Assembly (NCBI RefSeq): GCF_025567085.1
Contig: NZ_JAOQJN010000001.1
Location: 248,001 to 312,000, forward strand
DNA length: 64,000 nucleotides
Reading direction: 5' to 3'
DNA from: Bovifimicola ammoniilytica
GTDB taxonomy: Bacteria > Bacillota > Clostridia > Lachnospirales > Lachnospiraceae
Position 1 is the stretch's first letter, and every line of letters begins with the position of its first letter. The notes beneath the pieces were generated by a model. It was not told the DNA's origin. It saw only the letters and a list, made by a program, of their open reading frames with translations, and searched no databases. This document shows positions 27,866 to 37,224 of the stretch, in pieces. The translations under genes were made by a program, and so were the position numbers.

Positions 27866-27920
27866 AATTTAATGCGGAATAATCGAATATGATAAAATAT
27901 GAAAAAAAATTAAAAAGTGC

Positions 27921-27949
27921 TTGCATTATATTTGAGTATCGTGTATAAT
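27921..27949 (+). promoter_or_regulatory. Promoter of tRNA-Gln
   Basis: TTGCAT (27921-27926), 17 bases, TATAAT (27944-27949), with the tRNA starting 20 bases later. Confidence 0.75.
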
Positions 27950-27968
27950 ACCATTTGTCGCGAGACAT

Positions 27969-28041
27969 TGGCCCATCGCCAAATGGTAAGGCACTGGACT
28001 CTGACTCCAGCATTTTCAAGGTTCGAATCCTTGTGGGCCAG
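27969..28041 (+). tRNA. tRNA-Gln (anticodon CTG)
   Basis: A 73-base tRNA. The acceptor stem TGGCCCA pairs with TGGGCCA; anticodon stem CTGGA/TCCAG surrounds the loop CTCTGAC, so the anticodon is CTG. T stem CAAGG/CCTTG surrounds TTCGAAT, and the discriminator base is G. The next bases are CTA, so the CCA end is not encoded and must be added enzymatically. Confidence 0.95.
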
Positions 28042-28043
28042 CT

Positions 28044-28072
28044 ACTTCACTACATTGTAGTGAAGTTTTTTT
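28044..28072 (+). terminator. Terminator of tRNA-Gln
   Basis: ACTTCACTAC (28044-28053) pairs with GTAGTGAAGT (28057-28066) around ATT, followed by a T tract. Confidence 0.88.
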
Positions 28073-28157
28073 AATTTAACAGGAAAAATTCAATTATTTT
28101 CTGCTAAAATTAAAAAGCACTCCGCACATTGTTAATGCATTGAAAAGAGGTAAAATA

Positions 28158-28874
28158 ATGAGAACAGATTTTAAAAGCAGGGTACGATTTAGCGAAGTAG
28201 ATGCTGACTGTAAATTATCATTTGGAAAAATAATAGATTATCTTCAGGATTGTTCAAATCTTCAATCAGAGATGCTTGGAGTGGGCGTTGAACATCAGGA
28301 AGAGACTAATAAAGCGTGGATACTCAGTTCGTGGCAGGTGGAAGTAAAAGGCGAGATAAAAAATGGAGATAATATAGAAGTTGCTACGTGGCCATATTCA
28401 TTTAACAGGGCATGCGGCAAACGAAATTATACGATAGCTATGGCTGATTCGCCAAAAGATTACATAATAGAAGCTGACAGTATGTGGGTGTTATTGAATA
28501 TCGGTACGGGTATGCTTACTAAAGTGGAAGATTCAGATACAGAGAAATACGAATTAGAAGAGCCGCTCGATATGAATTATTCGAAAAAGAAGATTGCAAA
28601 GACATCTGAATATGAAAGAAAAGATGAGCATATTGTATACAATTATCATTTGGATATTAACAGACATATGAATAATGCGTGGTATGTTAAAATCGCAGAA
28701 GAATATATCGAGGATAAGAGTAAGATAAAATCGTTCAGGGTTGAATATAAGAAATCAGCTAAATTAGGAAATAAAGTAATTCCTTTTGTAGCTTATGAGA
28801 ATGGCAGATATGTAATAGAGCTTCGGAATGAAGAAAATGAAGTATATGCGATAACAGAATTTAATGAAAATTAA
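28158..28874 (+). CDS. Acyl-ACP thioesterase
   Basis: A soluble 238-residue thioesterase of the FatA/FatB-like acyl-ACP hydrolase family, releasing fatty acids from acyl carrier protein. It is a double hot-dog protein. The first half holds FSEVDADCKLSFGKIIDYLQDCS and AWILSSWQVE; the second holds NRHMNNAWYVKIAEEYI, with the catalytic-type D-x-N-x-H arrangement in LDINRHMNN. The ATG at 28158 is preceded by AAGAGG; a TTG at 28140 is an alternative. It is a single gene downstream of the tRNA terminator. Confidence 0.88.
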   Translation: MRTDFKSRVRFSEVDADCKLSFGKIIDYLQDCSNLQSEMLGVGVEHQEETNKAWILSSWQVEVKGEIKNGDNIEVATWPYSFNRACGKRNYTIAMADSPKDYIIEADSMWVLLNIGTGMLTKVEDSDTEKYELEEPLDMNYSKKKIAKTSEYERKDEHIVYNYHLDINRHMNNAWYVKIAEEYIEDKSKIKSFRVEYKKSAKLGNKVIPFVAYENGRYVIELRNEENEVYAITEFNEN

Positions 28875-29003
28875 GTACAAAGTTATATAAGAATTAAGCA
28901 GATTATATATTGTAAATGAGCATAAAGTTGTGATAAAGTTAAATAAAAGCAGAACATTATAGAATGATAGAAATAATAATATAAGAAAAGAAGAGGAAGC
29001 CAT

Positions 29004-29831
29004 ATGCTTAGATTAGGAGAAAGACAGACATTAAAATATTTGAATAAAACAGATTTTGGTATTTATCTGGGTGAAAATGAAAGAGAAAAAGTGTTATTGC
29101 CTAAGAAACAAGTACCAGAGAATCTAAGACCGGGTGATACACTTGACGTATTTATATACAGAGATTCATCAGACCGTTTAATTGCCACTACAAGACAGCC
29201 ACTTATTAATTTAGGAAATATGGCAGTTCTTAAAGTTAATGAAGTAGGTAAAATTGGTGCATTCTTAGACTGGGGACTTGAGAAAGATTTATTTCTTCCA
29301 TTCAAGGAACAGACAGAGAGGGTTAAACCCGGCAATTCATACCTTGTAGCACTTTATATTGATAAGAGCAACAGATTAGCAGCGACTATGAAAGTTTACA
29401 GATATTTAAAAACAACAGGAAAATATCAGAAAGATGATATGGTTACAGGAACAATATATGAGATAAACAGTGAAATTGGTGCATTTGTAGCGGTTGATAA
29501 TGAATTTTATGGATTAATTTCTAAACAGGAAATGCATGGAAAGATTGAAGTAGGACAGACAGTTTCAGCAAGGGTAACAGAAGTCAGAGAAGATGGCAAA
29601 CTTAATTTAAGCCCTAATAAAAAAGCTTATATGCAGATGTATGATGATGCAGAGAAAGTTTTAAAAGTAATCAGTGAATATGACGGAGTGCTGCCGTACA
29701 ATGACAAGGTTTCACCAGAAATAATAAATAGAGACTTTGGAATGAGCAAGAATTCATTTAAACGTGCAGTAGGTCATTTATATAAAGAGGGACTTATTGA
29801 CATTGGAGAAAAAAGTATTAAAATAAAATAA
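29004..29831 (+). CDS. cvfB: S1-domain RNA-binding protein, CvfB family
   Basis: A 275-residue protein of the CvfB/YitL family: three S1-like domains in tandem (about residues 1-65, 70-130 and 140-205) and a C-terminal winged helix (GMSKNSFKRAVGHLYKEGLIDI). Relatives bind RNA and affect virulence or expression in Staphylococcus. The S1 segment VGKIGAFLDWGLEKDLFLPF is typical. AGGAAG precedes the ATG. No partner genes are nearby; RidA follows 76 bases later without a clear terminator, so the two may share a transcript. Confidence 0.88.
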   Translation: MLRLGERQTLKYLNKTDFGIYLGENEREKVLLPKKQVPENLRPGDTLDVFIYRDSSDRLIATTRQPLINLGNMAVLKVNEVGKIGAFLDWGLEKDLFLPFKEQTERVKPGNSYLVALYIDKSNRLAATMKVYRYLKTTGKYQKDDMVTGTIYEINSEIGAFVAVDNEFYGLISKQEMHGKIEVGQTVSARVTEVREDGKLNLSPNKKAYMQMYDDAEKVLKVISEYDGVLPYNDKVSPEIINRDFGMSKNSFKRAVGHLYKEGLIDIGEKSIKIK

Positions 29832-29919
29832 TAAAAGCTAAATATATTTGAGAAAGGATATTGCAGACATCGGACTATTTAGCGGTCATAACAGATGAAG
29901 AATCTGCATGGTAATTTAT

Positions 29920-30294
29920 ATGAAGAAAATAATCAGTACAGACAAAGCTCCAGCAGCAATCGGACCTTATTCACAGGCAATTGAAGTTAATGGAATGGTT
30001 TATACATCAGGCGTTATACCTGTTAATCCAGCAACAGGAGAGATTCCTGAAGGAATAGATGCACAGGCTGACCAGGCAATCGGTAACCTTTGTGCATTAT
30101 TAAAAGAAGCAGGAACATCAGCAGACAACGTAATAAAGACAACAGTATTTATTAAGGAAATGGACGATTTTGCTAAGGTAAATGCTGTTTATGCAAAATA
30201 TTTTGAAAAAGACTGTCCTGCACGTTCATGTGTAGAAGTTGCAAGACTTCCAAAAGATGTATTAATAGAGATAGAGGCAATTGCAGTAAAATAA
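29920..30294 (+). CDS. ridA: RidA family enamine/imine deaminase
   Basis: A 124-residue RidA/YjgF protein that hydrolyses reactive enamine and imine intermediates made by PLP enzymes. Typical motifs are KAPAAIGPYSQAI at the N-terminus, GVIPVNPATGEIP, and the C-terminal PARSCVEVARLPKDVLIEIEAIA with the catalytic-type Arg in PARS. The ATG at 29908 would add four residues; the ATG at 29920 matches the family start, although no strong ribosome site is visible for either. Confidence 0.93.
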   Translation: MKKIISTDKAPAAIGPYSQAIEVNGMVYTSGVIPVNPATGEIPEGIDAQADQAIGNLCALLKEAGTSADNVIKTTVFIKEMDDFAKVNAVYAKYFEKDCPARSCVEVARLPKDVLIEIEAIAVK

Positions 30295-30320
30295 TAAATA
30301 TATGATATAAGATAAGAATA

Positions 30321-30362
30321 AGTCAGAAATTCTAACTGGGATCAGGTGGAGTTTCTGACTTT
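30321..30362 (+). terminator. Hairpin after ridA
   Basis: AGTCAGAAA (30321-30329) pairs with TTTCTGACT (30352-30360) with a 22-base loop and only a weak T tract. Probable terminator. Confidence 0.5.
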
Positions 30363-30404
30363 GTAGTATTAAATTGATAAATATATCGAAAATAAGGAGA
30401 ATAT

Positions 30405-31442
30405 ATGACTAGAGCCAGAAAGACCAATTTATTTTTTCTATGGATGCTTGTATTCTATATTGCAGGTTGTTTATTTGTAATTCCCGTACTTCCTGATTCG
30501 TGTTTTAAGAATTATTCAAATATTGTAATCGGACAGTCATTGATTTTCATTCCTTTTGTACTGTATCTCATTGTAACAAAGGGAAAAATATTGAAAGACT
30601 TAAAGGTAAGAAGGATAGGTGTACTTAATACATTTTTGCTTGTTATATTAACATATTGTATGATTCCGGTTGTAAGCTTTTTAAATGTTTTAACTATGAT
30701 GTTTGCTAAAAATGAAGTGTCAGGTCAGTTAGACGGAATGAGCAATAATAACTTTCTGTTTAATATATTTATAACGGCATTTGTACCGGCAATTATGGAG
30801 GAATTAATATTCAGAGGAGTTTTGTACAGTGGTTATAGAAATAGCACGATAAAGAGAGCCATACTTGCAAGTGCCTTGGCATTCGGATTGTTTCATATGA
30901 ACGTAAATCAGTTCTGCTACGCATTCTTTATGGGAATTGTATTTGCACTTGTAAGAGAAGCGACAGGCAGTATGCATTCAAGTATGATAATGCATTTCCT
31001 CGTAAATGCAAATAGTATCGTGTTACTGAAACTTTATGATATACTAACGAAATACGTTAATAAAATGGCAAATAATGATAGTTCATTCAGAGAATTAGCA
31101 GACAGTCTTAACAGTTCGGCAGATTCTGCAGTAACATTTGCGGACTATCCGCTAAGCCAGAAATTATCACTACTCAGCTCAACAGCATTTAGTGCAGTAA
31201 TTGCATTTATAATAGGTATGGTTATACTTATGCTTATTGCCAGGAGATGTCACAGAAAATATCACATAGATTGTATAATAGCATCATTTACCGGAAACAG
31301 ACACGGGATGCCTGATATAAATAACTATAAACCGGGAGAATATATAGAGACAAATACATCAGAATACGGTGGAAAAATTGTTGATTTCGTATTCGTTACA
31401 GCGGTAATTCTGTGTATTATGCTGATTATATATTCGTGGTGA
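30405..31442 (+). CDS. CPBP family intramembrane metalloprotease
   Basis: A 345-residue membrane protein with about eight hydrophobic helices and the CPBP (CAAX/Abi) motifs: EELIFRGVLYSG, GLFHMNVNQF and SMIMHFLVNANS. The Glu pair and the His residues are the expected metal ligands. The family contains prenyl-protein proteases and bacteriocin self-immunity or maturation proteins; which applies here is unknown. It stands alone. The following 244 bases hold a T-rich stretch and an unclear promoter before the next gene. Confidence 0.88.
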   Translation: MTRARKTNLFFLWMLVFYIAGCLFVIPVLPDSCFKNYSNIVIGQSLIFIPFVLYLIVTKGKILKDLKVRRIGVLNTFLLVILTYCMIPVVSFLNVLTMMFAKNEVSGQLDGMSNNNFLFNIFITAFVPAIMEELIFRGVLYSGYRNSTIKRAILASALAFGLFHMNVNQFCYAFFMGIVFALVREATGSMHSSMIMHFLVNANSIVLLKLYDILTKYVNKMANNDSSFRELADSLNSSADSAVTFADYPLSQKLSLLSSTAFSAVIAFIIGMVILMLIARRCHRKYHIDCIIASFTGNRHGMPDINNYKPGEYIETNTSEYGGKIVDFVFVTAVILCIMLIIYSW

Positions 31443-31686
31443 CGCGGCTTGAATTATAATTTGTATGCTATTTGTACATTATATATGAAAATAGTAATAA
31501 TATCTTAAAAAAAAGTCTTTGAATGTAAAAAATGCTAAAAGACAGAAGTGCCTATTATGCAAATTTACCAAAACACAAAAAGGCTTTTCGGCATTTTAGT
31601 CAATGGCTTTTTTTGAGATTATGTTATACAATAGGTAGGTAATGAAAATGAGAATAATAATATTCAAATATTAGGAGGAATTATAA

Positions 31687-32799
31687 ATGGCTAGTTTATC
31701 ATTAAAGAACATCAGTAAAGTATATCCTAATGGCTTTGTCGCTGTTAAAGACTTCAATCTTGAGATTCAGGATAAAGAGTTTATCATCTTCGTAGGACCA
31801 TCTGGTTGTGGTAAATCTACAACACTTCGTATGATCGCAGGTCTTGAAGAGATTTCAGGTGGAGAATTATACATAGGCGACAGACTTGTTAATGATGTTG
31901 AACCTAAAGACAGAGATATCGCAATGGTTTTCCAGAACTATGCTTTATATCCACATATGACAGTATATGACAATATGGCTTTTGGTCTTAAATTAAGAAA
32001 GACTCCAAAGGATCAGATTGACAAATTAGTACATGAAGCAGCAAGAATTCTTGATATTGAACACTTACTTGATCGTAAGCCAAAGGCTTTATCAGGTGGT
32101 CAGAGACAGCGTGTAGCTATGGGACGTGCTATTGTTCGTAATCCTAAGGTATTCCTTATGGACGAGCCTTTATCAAACCTTGATGCTAAGTTAAGAGTAC
32201 AGATGAGAATTGAGATTTCTAAATTACATCAGAGACTTGAGACAACAATTATCTACGTTACACATGACCAGACAGAGGCTATGACACTTGGTACAAGAAT
32301 CGTAGTTATGAAAGATGGTATTGCACAGCAGGTAGATACACCTAAGAACTTATATGATAATCCATGTAACTTATTCGTTGCAGGATTCATGGGTTCACCT
32401 CAGATGAACTTCATCGATGCACAGGTTACACAGTCTGGTTCAGACGTATTATTAGTATTCGGCGCTCATTCAATCAAAGTTCCAGAAGCTAAAGCTAAAG
32501 CACTTATCGACGGTGACTACATTGATAAGACAGTTGTTATGGGTGTCAGACCAGAAGACTTCCATGATGAAGAAGTATTTATCGATGCAAGACAGGATAG
32601 CGTAATCGAAGCTACTATCAGATTATACGAGATGCTTGGTGCTGAAGTATTCTTATACTTTGATATTGAACAGTTCAACTGTACAGCAAGAGTTAACCCT
32701 CGTACAACAGCAAGACCAGGTGATACAATCAAGATTGCAATTGATACATCAAAATTACATATCTTTGATAAAGATACACAGCAGGTAATTGCTAACTAG
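31687..32799 (+). CDS. ugpC: Sugar ABC importer ATPase (UgpC/MsmK/MsmX-like)
   Basis: A 370-residue ATPase that powers CUT1 sugar importers. Walker A GPSGCGKST, Q-loop FQNYALYPHMTVYDN, signature LSGGQRQRVAMGRA, Walker B VFLMDEPLSNLDA and H-loop VTHDQ are all present. The C-terminal TOBE/OB region starts near residue 240 (GFMGSPQMNF). AGGAGGA precedes the ATG. No permease or binding protein is adjacent, so, like MsmX in Bacillus, it may serve several importers encoded elsewhere. Codon use is like that of highly expressed genes. Confidence 0.93.
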   Translation: MASLSLKNISKVYPNGFVAVKDFNLEIQDKEFIIFVGPSGCGKSTTLRMIAGLEEISGGELYIGDRLVNDVEPKDRDIAMVFQNYALYPHMTVYDNMAFGLKLRKTPKDQIDKLVHEAARILDIEHLLDRKPKALSGGQRQRVAMGRAIVRNPKVFLMDEPLSNLDAKLRVQMRIEISKLHQRLETTIIYVTHDQTEAMTLGTRIVVMKDGIAQQVDTPKNLYDNPCNLFVAGFMGSPQMNFIDAQVTQSGSDVLLVFGAHSIKVPEAKAKALIDGDYIDKTVVMGVRPEDFHDEEVFIDARQDSVIEATIRLYEMLGAEVFLYFDIEQFNCTARVNPRTTARPGDTIKIAIDTSKLHIFDKDTQQVIAN

Positions 32800-32841
32800 T
32801 TTGAATTTATAATTCAATTAGTGAATAATATGTGAATTTTT

Positions 32842-32883
32842 GAGGAAATACATAAAAAATATGTATTTCCTCTTTTTTTTTTT
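32842..32883 (+). terminator. Strong intrinsic terminator of the ugpC gene
   Basis: A perfect 13-bp stem (32842-32854 with 32860-32872) and a run of more than ten Ts. Confidence 0.92.
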
Positions 32884-32910
32884 GTCAAAATAGTTTAATA
32901 TAACTATATC
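32882..32910 (+). promoter_or_regulatory. Predicted promoter of the PucR-like regulator
   Basis: TTGTCA (32882-32887), 17 bases, TATATC (32905-32910), immediately behind the previous terminator. Confidence 0.5.
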
Positions 32911-32937
32911 CGATTAAAAAATATGGGAGTGAAGCGA

Positions 32938-34026
32938 ATGATATCAAATCAAATACTTCTTAATACAATAGAAGGACTAAAAAACATAACAAGAATTGAT
33001 ATGTGTGTAATGGACACAGAAGGTAAAGTATTGGCATCGACATTTAATGGTGCTGAAGAGAATGAAGCAGCAGTATTAGCTTTTGTGGATTCTCAGGCAG
33101 ATAGTCAGGTTGTCTCAGACTTTCAGTTTTTTAAAGTGAGCGAAGATAACCAGCTTGAATATATTTTACTGGCTAAAGGCAGTACAGATGATGTATATAT
33201 GGTGGGAAAGATGGCAGCATTTCAGATTCAGAGTCTGTTAGTTGCGTACAAGGAGCGTTATGATAAAGATAACTTTATTAAGAACCTCTTACTTGATAAT
33301 ATGCTTTTGGTTGATATTTATTCAAGAGCTAAGAAGCTTCACATAGAAACAGATGTGAAACGAATTGTATTTATTATAGAGACAAAGCATGAGAAAGATA
33401 CTAATGCTTTAGAAACTATAAGAGGATTATTCTCTGGTAAATCTAAAGATTTCATAACAGCAGTTGATGAGAAGAATATTATCCTTGTTAAAGAAGTGGC
33501 AGAAGGTCAGACATATGCAGATATGGATAAGATTGCCAACACATTGTTAGATATGTCTAATTCAGAAGCAATGGCTAAAGTGAATATCGCATATGGTACA
33601 ATAGTTAACGATATTAAGGAAGTATCTAAGTCATTTAAAGAGGCTAAACTTGCATTAGATGTTGGTAAGATTTTCTACAGTGATAAGAAAGTTATTGCAT
33701 ATAACCGATTAGGAATCGGCCGTCTTATTTATCAGTTACCAATGCCTCTTTGTAAAATGTTTATTAAAGAGATTTTCGATGGTAAATCGCCTGATGAATT
33801 TGACGAGGAGACATTGTCTACAATTAATAAATTCTTTGAAAATAGCCTGAACGTTTCAGAGACTTCAAGACAGTTATATATACACAGAAATACTCTTGTA
33901 TATAGATTGGATAAGTTGCAAAAGACTACTAATCTTGACTTAAGAGTATTTGATGATGCAATCACATTTAAGATTGCGTTAATGGTTGTTAAATATATGA
34001 AATATATGGAAAATATGGACTATTAG
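32938..34026 (+). CDS. PucR/CdaR-like transcriptional regulator
   Basis: A 362-residue regulator. The N-terminal ~120 residues resemble a sensory domain of the sugar-diacid regulator type (IDMCVMDTEGKVLAST). A central region (about 140-260) is GGDEF-like but lacks catalytic motifs. The C-terminal PucR-type helix-turn-helix is near residues 300-355 (FFENSLNVSETSRQLYIHRNTLVYRLDKLQKTTNLDLR). GGGAG is seven bases before the ATG at 32938. Its position next to the sugar-importer ATPase suggests a carbohydrate-related signal, but no target is visible. Confidence 0.85.
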   Translation: MISNQILLNTIEGLKNITRIDMCVMDTEGKVLASTFNGAEENEAAVLAFVDSQADSQVVSDFQFFKVSEDNQLEYILLAKGSTDDVYMVGKMAAFQIQSLLVAYKERYDKDNFIKNLLLDNMLLVDIYSRAKKLHIETDVKRIVFIIETKHEKDTNALETIRGLFSGKSKDFITAVDEKNIILVKEVAEGQTYADMDKIANTLLDMSNSEAMAKVNIAYGTIVNDIKEVSKSFKEAKLALDVGKIFYSDKKVIAYNRLGIGRLIYQLPMPLCKMFIKEIFDGKSPDEFDEETLSTINKFFENSLNVSETSRQLYIHRNTLVYRLDKLQKTTNLDLRVFDDAITFKIALMVVKYMKYMENMDY

Positions 34027-34161
34027 AATAAAATATTGTAGAATTAGTAGATATCGTGGCAGATGAAATTAGCAAATGGTTATAGTTAGCAGATGCTGGT
34101 GGTTTCATTTATGAAAATAGCCATTATGAAAAATATAGATAAACAGATTGGAAAACAAAAT

Positions 34162-34191
34162 AAAAAGTCTTGCCTGAGTGCAGGACTTTTT
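34162..34191 (+). terminator. Intrinsic terminator of the PucR-like gene
   Basis: AAAAAGTC (34162-34169) pairs with GACTTTTT (34184-34191), with extra inner pairs TGC/GCA. Confidence 0.8.
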
Positions 34192-34220
34192 AAAAGATAT
34201 AGAAAGTTGAGGAAACTTGT

Positions 34221-34907
34221 ATGATAGTATTAGAAGATGTTAGTAAGTCATATTCTACAGGTGCACCTGCAATTAAAAATATAAGTTTAAAGATTGATGA
34301 AGGAGAATTTGTTTTTATTGTTGGTAACAGTGGTTCGGGTAAGTCTACTCTTATCAAACTATTACTTAAAGAGTTAGAACCAACCAGTGGGAAAATATAT
34401 GTCAATGGCAGATATTTGAATAATATAAAGAAGAGAAAAGTAGCAGAACACAGAAGAGGAATAGGTGTTGTATTCCAGGACTTCAGACTGCTTAAAGATA
34501 GAAATGTATATGATAATATTGCATTTGCACAGAGAGTTGTGGAAACTCCTAAGAAAGTTATTAAGAAAAGAGTGCCTGCAATGTTATCATTAGTAGGATT
34601 ATCTGAAAAATATCGTTCATTTCCAAAGGAATTATCAGGTGGTGAACAGCAAAGAGTAGCACTTGCCAGAGCATTAGTGAATAATCCGCCTATATTGCTT
34701 GCAGACGAGCCTACAGGTAACTTAGATCCTAAAAACTCATGGGAGATTATGAAACTCTTAGAGGAGATTAATAAACGAGGAACGACTGTATTAGTGGTAA
34801 CACATAACAGAGAAATCGTTGATGCAATGAATAAACGTGTAATTACAATGCATAAAGGCGTAATACTTAGCGACGAGAAAAAAGGTGAATACATTTATGA
34901 AGGTTAG
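34221..34907 (+). CDS. ftsE: Cell division ATPase FtsE
   Basis: The ATPase of the FtsEX complex, which regulates cell-wall hydrolases at the division site. At 228 residues it has Walker A GNSGSGKS (35-42), signature LSGGEQQRVALARAL, Walker B ILLADEPTGNLD and H-loop VVTHN. FtsE-typical text includes VFQDFRLLKDRNVYDN. GAGGA precedes the ATG. It overlaps ftsX by several codons. The order ftsE-ftsX-hydrolase activator-ctp is a functional operon for peptidoglycan remodelling. Confidence 0.95.
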   Translation: MIVLEDVSKSYSTGAPAIKNISLKIDEGEFVFIVGNSGSGKSTLIKLLLKELEPTSGKIYVNGRYLNNIKKRKVAEHRRGIGVVFQDFRLLKDRNVYDNIAFAQRVVETPKKVIKKRVPAMLSLVGLSEKYRSFPKELSGGEQQRVALARALVNNPPILLADEPTGNLDPKNSWEIMKLLEEINKRGTTVLVVTHNREIVDAMNKRVITMHKGVILSDEKKGEYIYEG

Positions 34908-35805
34908 TACATTTGCATACAATTGTGGACAAGGTATAAAGAATATAAAGAGAAATAAACTTTTCTCACTGGCATCGATTGGTACGATAGCAGCCTGTAT
35001 ATTTCTTATGGGTGTATTTTATGCTATTATTGCCAATTTTCAATATATGGTTAAAGAGGCTGAGGATTCAGTCTGTGTTACAGTATTTTTTAATGATGAT
35101 GTGACAGAAGACCAGATAAAGGACATAGGAGATAAGATAAAGAAGAGAGTAGAAGTATCCCGGATAAAATATACTTCTGCAGCTGAAGCGTGGGACAACT
35201 TTAGTAAGCAATATTTTAAAGATGATTTAGACCTTGCAGAGGGATTTAAAGATGACAATCCACTTAAAAGCTCAGCAAATTATGAGATATACCTGAATGA
35301 TTTAACGATGCAGGATGCATTAGTATCTTATCTTAAATCATTAGACGGAGTAAGAAAAGTTAATGATTCTCCGGTAACTGCTAATACACTTACAGATTTT
35401 GCGAAAATGGTTGGATACATATCAGTAGCCATAATCATAATTCTGTTAGCAGTAGGTATCTTCCTTATAAGTAATACAGTTATGATTGGTATTACAGTCA
35501 GAAAAGAAGAAATTAGAATTATGAAATTAATCGGTGCAACAGATATGTTTGTAAAAGCCCCATTTATAGTTGAGGGTATAATTATCGGTTTAATCGGAGC
35601 TATACTTCCTGTAATTGTTCTTATGGGTATATACCAGAAGGTAATTGTGTACCTTATGTCACAGTTCCAGACATTTACAAGCCAGGTATCATTTATCAGT
35701 TCAGCAACTATATTCTCATTTATTTTGCCAATGGCATTAATCGTAGGTGCGGGAATTGGTCTTACAGGTAGTATGATTACAATCAGAAAACATCTGAATG
35801 TATAA
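34897..35805 (+). CDS. ftsX: Cell division permease-like protein FtsX
   Basis: The membrane partner of FtsE, 302 residues. The first helix is near residues 28-50, then an extracellular domain (to about 170), then three C-terminal helices. ISNTVMIGITVRKEEIRIMKLIGATD is the conserved FtsX core. The ATG at 34897 overlaps the ftsE end and has AAAGGTG nine bases upstream; a GTG at 34885 is less likely. It transmits ATPase movement across the membrane to a coiled-coil hydrolase, probably the next gene. Confidence 0.93.
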   Translation: MKVSTFAYNCGQGIKNIKRNKLFSLASIGTIAACIFLMGVFYAIIANFQYMVKEAEDSVCVTVFFNDDVTEDQIKDIGDKIKKRVEVSRIKYTSAAEAWDNFSKQYFKDDLDLAEGFKDDNPLKSSANYEIYLNDLTMQDALVSYLKSLDGVRKVNDSPVTANTLTDFAKMVGYISVAIIIILLAVGIFLISNTVMIGITVRKEEIRIMKLIGATDMFVKAPFIVEGIIIGLIGAILPVIVLMGIYQKVIVYLMSQFQTFTSQVSFISSATIFSFILPMALIVGAGIGLTGSMITIRKHLNV

Positions 35806-35917
35806 AGGCGGTATCATAATATCTGATAATGAAGATTAATATGGTACCTATCAGAAGATATACTTATAAATGTAAACAGATAGAAAGTGTGTGGAAGTCT
35901 CGAAAGGATGATTTGAT

Positions 35918-37189
35918 TTGAAAAAAAGATTGTTAGGCTTAGTGTGTGTACTCATTGCAAGTGCAATGGTTATCGGACTTGCACAGCCTCTTAAAGCAAC
36001 CAGTATCGATGAAGAGAAGAAGAAACAGCAGGATATGGAGAATAATTTAGACGATATCCAGAATACATTAGACAAGCTTGAGACTATGAAAAATGATATG
36101 AATGAATATATCAAGACAATGGATAGTAAGCTAGAAGAGATAACGGCTAAGATTGTAGATTTGAATGATAAGGCAACAGCTAAGCAGACAGAAATTGATG
36201 AAATAAATGTCAAGCTTGCTGCACAGGAGGAGGATATCCAGTCACAGTATGAATCTATGAAGTTAAGAATCAGATTCATGTATGAAAATGGACAGACTCA
36301 GTATATGGAGATGATGTTAGGTTCAGGAAGTCTTGGAGATTTCCTGAATAAAGCAGAGTATATTTCGGAATTAACTACATATGATAGAAATATGCTTGAT
36401 AAGATGCGAGAGACGAAGAAGCAGATAGAAGAGACAAAGGCTTCTCTTCAGACAGAAAAAGATAATCTCCAGACTCTATTAGAAGAAGCAAGTGCAGAGC
36501 AGGATTCAATGGAGAAGTTAGTTGAAGCAAAACGTGTTCAGCTTGCAGCAACCCAGCAGGAGATATCAGATGCTGAGAGTGAAGCCGAAGCAATGAAAGC
36601 AGATATCGAAGACCAGAAACAGCTTATTGCTGCAATGCAGGAGGCTGAACGAAAACTCAAAGAAGAGCAGGAAAGAAAGAAAAGGGAAGAGGAAGAGAGA
36701 CGCAGACAGGAAGAGTTAAACGGACAGAATAATGCAAATAATAATAACAGTAACAATAACAACAATAACAGTAGTAGCGGTTCTTTTGTATGGCCTTGTC
36801 CAAGTTCGAGAAGAATAACATCTGATTATGGTCTGCGTGGGGATCCATTTGGTAATTCCTCTAGCAGTGAATTCCATAAGGGTATTGATATAGGTGCACC
36901 TGTCGGAACACCTATTGTAGCTACGGCAAGCGGTGTAGTTGCATGGGCAACACGTAGCAGTTCAGCAGGAAACTGGGTAGTTATAAATCATGGTGATAAT
37001 CTTATAAGCGTGTATATGCACATGGCATATTATATAGTTTCAGGTGGAGATTATGTTGAAGCAGGACAGGTAATAGGTTATGTCGGTCTGACAGGACAGA
37101 CAAGCGGTCCACATTTGCATTTCGGAATAGGAACTTATGACGGAAGCTGGCCACCGGCATATGTTAATCCACATAATTATATTGGTTAA
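35918..37189 (+). CDS. EnvC-like M23 peptidase with coiled coil
   Basis: A secreted murein hydrolase or activator of 423 residues. A signal peptide (about 1-27) is followed by a long coiled coil (about 28-270, rich in Glu/Lys/Gln), an Asn/Ser linker and a LytM/M23 domain. The M23 zinc ligands are present: HKGIDIG (near 323) and HLHFG (near 400), plus YMHM. It follows ftsX, and its coiled coil fits contact with the FtsX outer domain, as in EnvC and PcsB. The start is a TTG at 35918 with AAAGGA upstream. Confidence 0.9.
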   Translation: MKKRLLGLVCVLIASAMVIGLAQPLKATSIDEEKKKQQDMENNLDDIQNTLDKLETMKNDMNEYIKTMDSKLEEITAKIVDLNDKATAKQTEIDEINVKLAAQEEDIQSQYESMKLRIRFMYENGQTQYMEMMLGSGSLGDFLNKAEYISELTTYDRNMLDKMRETKKQIEETKASLQTEKDNLQTLLEEASAEQDSMEKLVEAKRVQLAATQQEISDAESEAEAMKADIEDQKQLIAAMQEAERKLKEEQERKKREEEERRRQEELNGQNNANNNNSNNNNNNSSSGSFVWPCPSSRRITSDYGLRGDPFGNSSSSEFHKGIDIGAPVGTPIVATASGVVAWATRSSSAGNWVVINHGDNLISVYMHMAYYIVSGGDYVEAGQVIGYVGLTGQTSGPHLHFGIGTYDGSWPPAYVNPHNYIG

Positions 37190-37224
37190 ACTATAGCAAT
37201 TTTAAATGCGGAATGGAGAATAAA

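Noticed and set aside
34190..34894. Long minus-strand open frames over real genes (for example opposite ftsE, and 19164-19688)
   Set aside because: They lie antisense to well-supported genes and have no recognisable domains or ribosome sites; they reflect the codon bias of the sense gene.
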